Assembly (NCBI GenBank): GCA_023441125.1
Contig: JAEZQV010000332.1
Location: 1-9,855 of the forward strand
DNA: 9,855 nucleotides
Reading direction: 5' to 3'
DNA from: Bacillota bacterium
GTDB lineage: Bacteria; Bacillota_C; Negativicutes; Sporomusales; Sporomusaceae
The notes under the pieces were generated by a model, which made no database searches, had not been told where the DNA came from, and saw only the letters and a list, made by a program, of their open reading frames with translations. The translations under genes and the position numbers were made by a program. This document shows positions 7,275 through 9,855 of this stretch, piece by piece. Position 1 is the stretch's first letter. The number at the start of each line of letters is the position of its first letter.

Positions 7275-8432
7275 TTATGCACTGAAATTCTTTATGGCTG
7301 CGAGTGCACACTGGCGAGCCCAGGTGTCGGCAGCAAAAATTTGCGCTAAATCCGGCTTGCCAATGAGTGTATGTTTCTCCATAGTGTAGCGGATTATCTT
7401 GGCAATAGCAAGAAAATTAACTGTCCCGTGCAAAAAGGCATGAACGGCTGTTTCATTAGCCGCATTGAAAACGCAGGGCATTGTGCCGCCCTGCTGGCCC
7501 GCAATGTAAGCCAGTTTTAATGCCGGAAAGGTTTCTGTATCAGGCGGTGAGAAAGTCAATGCCGCTAATTTGCCAAAATCAAGACGGGGCACGCTGGCTA
7601 GCGAGCGCCCAGGATAAGACAGGGCATAGTGAATGGGTAAATGCATATCCGGCACCCCCATTTGGGCGATAACGCTGCCATCAATATATTCAACCATCGA
7701 GTGGATTATACTCTGCGGGTGAACGCAAACATCGATTTGATCATACTCCACTCCAAACAGCCATTTTGCTTCGATCACTTCCAGCCCTTTGTTGGCTAAT
7801 GTTGCTGAATCAATCGTAATTTTACGGCCCATCGACCAATTCGGATGGCGCAGGCAATCTTCAATAGTGACATTAACCAATTCTGCAGCCGTTCGCCCGA
7901 AAAAGGGTCCGCCGGACGCTGTTAAAATGATGCGCCGGATGTGTTCCTTTGCTTCGCCTTGCAGGCATTGAAATACCGCGCTGTGTTCGCTGTCTACCGG
8001 ATAAATATTGACATTATGTTTAAGGGCCAGTTCCATAATGATTTGACCGGCAGCTACCAGTGTTTCCTTGTTGGCTAAAGCAATATTTTTACCGGCCTTA
8101 ATCGCGGCCACTGTGGGTTTTAACCCGGCAAAGCCTACCAGTGAAGTTAAAACTATATCGGTTTGCGCATAGACTGCAGCCTCCTGCAAGCCTTCCTCAC
8201 CGGTTAATATCGTCGTTGAACCTCTATATCCCTTGCTAAGTCGGCCAGCTGCCTGTTTATCAATCAACACCGCCAGCTTAGGTTTAAAATATTCGATCTG
8301 TTCAGCCAATAACCGCTCGTTTTGATAGGCAGCCAAAGCAGTTATGTTATATTTATCCGGATTGGCAGCAATTACATCCAGGGCCTGGGTGCCAACCGAA
8401 CCGGTACTTCCTAAAATTGCGACATGCTTCAT
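7275..8432 (-). CDS. dxr: 1-deoxy-D-xylulose 5-phosphate reductoisomerase (MEP pathway)
   Basis: Catalyses NADPH-dependent rearrangement and reduction of DXP to MEP, the committed MEP step. The 385 residues are normal for the family. Seen: N-terminal NADPH-binding loop GSTGSVGTQALDV (8-20), ANKETLVAAG (120-129), metal and substrate motif PVDSEHSA (D147, E149), ASGGPF (172-177), flexible-loop segment HPNWSMGRKITID (196-208), and NKGLEVIEA (214-222), whose E218 completes the divalent-metal triad. The C-terminal helical domain is intact (CVFNAANE at 320-327). The ATG at 8432 has AGGAGA at 8446-8441, 8 nt upstream. It lies 27 bp after cdsA and 26 bp before rseP, so it is in the same transcription unit. 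All catalytic residues expected for the fosmidomycin-binding site appear present. Confidence 0.98.
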   Translation of the reverse strand: MKHVAILGSTGSVGTQALDVIAANPDKYNITALAAYQNERLLAEQIEYFKPKLAVLIDKQAAGRLSKGYRGSTTILTGEEGLQEAAVYAQTDIVLTSLVGFAGLKPTVAAIKAGKNIALANKETLVAAGQIIMELALKHNVNIYPVDSEHSAVFQCLQGEAKEHIRRIILTASGGPFFGRTAAELVNVTIEDCLRHPNWSMGRKITIDSATLANKGLEVIEAKWLFGVEYDQIDVCVHPQSIIHSMVEYIDGSVIAQMGVPDMHLPIHYALSYPGRSLASVPRLDFGKLAALTFSPPDTETFPALKLAYIAGQQGGTMPCVFNAANETAVHAFLHGTVNFLAIAKIIRYTMEKHTLIGKPDLAQIFAADTWARQCALAAIKNFSA

Positions 8433-8459
8433 GGTGGCTATCTCCTATACTATTAAGAT

Positions 8460-9287
8460 CTAAGCAAGCAAAAAAGTTCGTATATAATAGTAAACTACCG
8501 GCACAGAGAACATAATAGCATCAAACCGGTCAAGTACCCCGCCATGACCCGGCAGGATATTGCCCGAGTCCTTAACACCGGCAAATCTTTTCAAGGCAGA
8601 TTCTACAAGATCACCCAAGGGAGCGGCTATACCTACAAGTAAGCCGATGATTAGCGAATGAATGAGCGGCAAGCCGATTAAGCCGCCAATAGCAGCAACC
8701 CCAAGGATACTGCCAACTAGGCCGCCGGCGGCACCCTCCAAGGTTTTTCCCGGGCTGATGGCCGGGCACAATTTGTGCCGGCCCAGCATTGAACCGACAA
8801 AATAAGCAAAGGTATCACTGGCCCAGGTTCCGAGAAAGGCCAGCCAGAGGTAAGCGGCACCTGCCGGCAAGGCACCAAGGGCCGTGGGTATGTATTCACA
8901 TTGCGCTGTAAATCTTAGCAATAACAGATGCGAAAATGGCAAGCTGACATACAGTGTTCCCAGAACAGTAAACGCCGCATCCGTCATGCCATAAGCGGTA
9001 TGCGAGATTACCGCTTTGACCATGGCTAACAGCACTACTAGCAGAATTACCATCGTCACTTCCTGACCATTGCCTAACCCAATACACCCGAGGGCAAAAA
9101 TTACCCCAATAAGACCAAAACCGTACTGTACTTTTATATTTTTGGCCTGCATCATTTGGTAAAATTCATGCCATGCAATTACAGCCAGCGCTACTATGGC
9201 TGCAGTAAATAGCCATGCGCCGTAATGGATAATGTATATAGCTATCGGAATTCCGATAACTGCTGTTATAATACGCTTACCTAGCAA
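8460..9287 (-). CDS. cdsA: Phosphatidate cytidylyltransferase (CDP-diglyceride synthase)
   Basis: Integral membrane enzyme making CDP-diacylglycerol from phosphatidic acid and CTP, the branch point of phospholipid synthesis. The family signature is complete near the C-terminus: SALKR, KDSGN, LPGHGG and LDRFD with standard spacing. Upstream of it are the conserved WASDTFAYFVG and SPGKTLEGAAGG segments, and the rest is a series of hydrophobic helices. Start choice: the frame can begin with GTG at 9296, directly abutting the uppS stop (278 residues), or with TTG at 9287 (275 residues). TTG is preferred because AGGTG lies 6 nt before it, the GTG has no nearby Shine-Dalgarno, and the resulting MLGKRIITA resembles usual CdsA N-termini. 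Either way it is tightly coupled to uppS. The exact start remains uncertain by three codons. Confidence 0.95.
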   Translation of the reverse strand: MLGKRIITAVIGIPIAIYIIHYGAWLFTAAIVALAVIAWHEFYQMMQAKNIKVQYGFGLIGVIFALGCIGLGNGQEVTMVILLVVLLAMVKAVISHTAYGMTDAAFTVLGTLYVSLPFSHLLLLRFTAQCEYIPTALGALPAGAAYLWLAFLGTWASDTFAYFVGSMLGRHKLCPAISPGKTLEGAAGGLVGSILGVAAIGGLIGLPLIHSLIIGLLVGIAAPLGDLVESALKRFAGVKDSGNILPGHGGVLDRFDAIMFSVPVVYYYIRTFLLA

Positions 9288-9293
9288 GAGAGG

Positions 9294-9298
9294 CACCT
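9294..9298 (-). promoter_or_regulatory. Possible cdsA ribosome binding site overlapping the uppS stop codon
   Basis: The minus strand reads AGGTG across the uppS TAG, 6 nt before a TTG at 9287. The same bases contain the alternative GTG start at 9296. The arrangement implies that ribosomes ending uppS restart on cdsA. Confidence 0.45.
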
Positions 9299-9855
9299 AC
9301 CGTTTACTTGTATTTTTTATCCCGCCAAACCTTCGTTCCCGTTGTTGATATTCATATATAGCCTGCATCAGATGCGCCGGTGTAAAGTCCGGCCAATTAA
9401 CATCAGTAAACCAAAACTCAGTATAAGCCATTTGCCATAACAGGAAATTGCTGATGCGAAAATCGCCGCTTGGCCTGATCAGCAAATCCGGCGATGGCAA
9501 ACCATGCGTATACAGATGTTGCTCGATGATGGACTCGTTGATATCCTCGATAGCTAATTTTTTGTTCTGCACTTTTTCACTGATTATTTTAACAGCACGC
9601 GTCAGTTCAGCCCGCCCACCGTAATTGACGGCCAGGTTAAAAATTAAACCTGTATTGTGAGCTGTATGCGTCTGAGCTTTTTCAATCTTGTTTTGTAACG
9701 CCGGGGCAAGACCTTCAATAATACCAATAAAGCGAATTTGAACATTATTTTTATTTAATTCGGTAATCTCATTATCAAGATAATCGGCCATGAGGCTCAT
9801 CAAGAGATTAACCTCATCTGTTGGCCGCCGCCAGTTTTCCGTAGAAAAAGCATAG
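9297..9855 (-). CDS. uppS: Isoprenyl transferase / undecaprenyl diphosphate synthase (5' end beyond window)
   Basis: cis-Prenyltransferase that extends farnesyl diphosphate with isopentenyl diphosphate to the C55 lipid carrier for peptidoglycan and other envelope polymers. The visible 185 residues begin with YAFSTENWRRP, a hallmark of the family. They continue through the FNLAVNYGGRAEL segment to LLIRPSGDFRISNFLLWQMA (substrate-binding Arg/Ser region), FTDVNWPDF and the C-terminal RERRFGG. Full-length relatives have about 250 residues, so some 65-70 N-terminal residues, including the catalytic Asp loop and the GNxRW motif, lie to the right of the window. An internal TTG at 9803 is not the start, because conserved sequence continues upstream of it to the window edge. 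It is the first visible gene of the unit; in related genomes frr usually precedes it. Confidence 0.97.
   Translation of the reverse strand, partial: YAFSTENWRRPTDEVNLLMSLMADYLDNEITELNKNNVQIRFIGIIEGLAPALQNKIEKAQTHTAHNTGLIFNLAVNYGGRAELTRAVKIISEKVQNKKLAIEDINESIIEQHLYTHGLPSPDLLIRPSGDFRISNFLLWQMAYTEFWFTDVNWPDFTPAHLMQAIYEYQQRERRFGGIKNTSKR

Noticed and set aside
7255..7275. Short inverted repeat ACCAA/TTGGT between dxr and rseP that could hide the rseP ribosome binding site
   Set aside because: Only a 5-bp stem with an 11-base loop and no T-run; likely chance.

Overview
This is a housekeeping region in which every supported gene lies on the minus strand, so the operon reads from the right edge to the left. 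The likely source is a low-to-mid GC Firmicute, because the replicative polymerase is of the PolC type and the order uppS-cdsA-dxr-rseP-(ispG)-proS-polC is a classic Firmicutes arrangement. The flavour suggests the Gram-negative Firmicutes (Negativicutes, Sporomusa/Pelosinus-like). That placement is a judgement from gene content and protein similarity recalled from memory; no search was run.

Layout in transcription order. uppS (right edge, 5' end cut off) and cdsA make undecaprenyl diphosphate and CDP-diacylglycerol for envelope synthesis. dxr and ispG are two steps of the MEP isoprenoid pathway, which feeds UppS. Between them lies rseP, an intramembrane site-2 protease. proS (prolyl-tRNA synthetase) follows ispG with a 1-bp gap. 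A perfect 11-bp hairpin with a T-run then marks the end of this transcription unit. After it come mgtC (membrane protein with a C-terminal ACT domain) and polC, which runs off the left edge. Gaps from uppS to proS are 1 to 27 bp, consistent with one co-transcribed and partly translationally coupled unit.

The most notable feature is PolC. The reading frame passes directly through the PHP domain without the DnaQ-like 3'-5' exonuclease domain that is inserted there in Bacillus-type PolC. At the same time the PHP domain keeps a complete-looking set of nine metal ligands. This suggests a replicase that relies on its PHP site or on a separate proofreading protein. The second unusual point is mgtC placed between proS and polC, directly after the terminator.

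There is no gene-free stretch longer than about 100 bases. I saw no RNA genes, mobile elements, CRISPR arrays or large repeats, and no sign of a wholly new multi-gene system.
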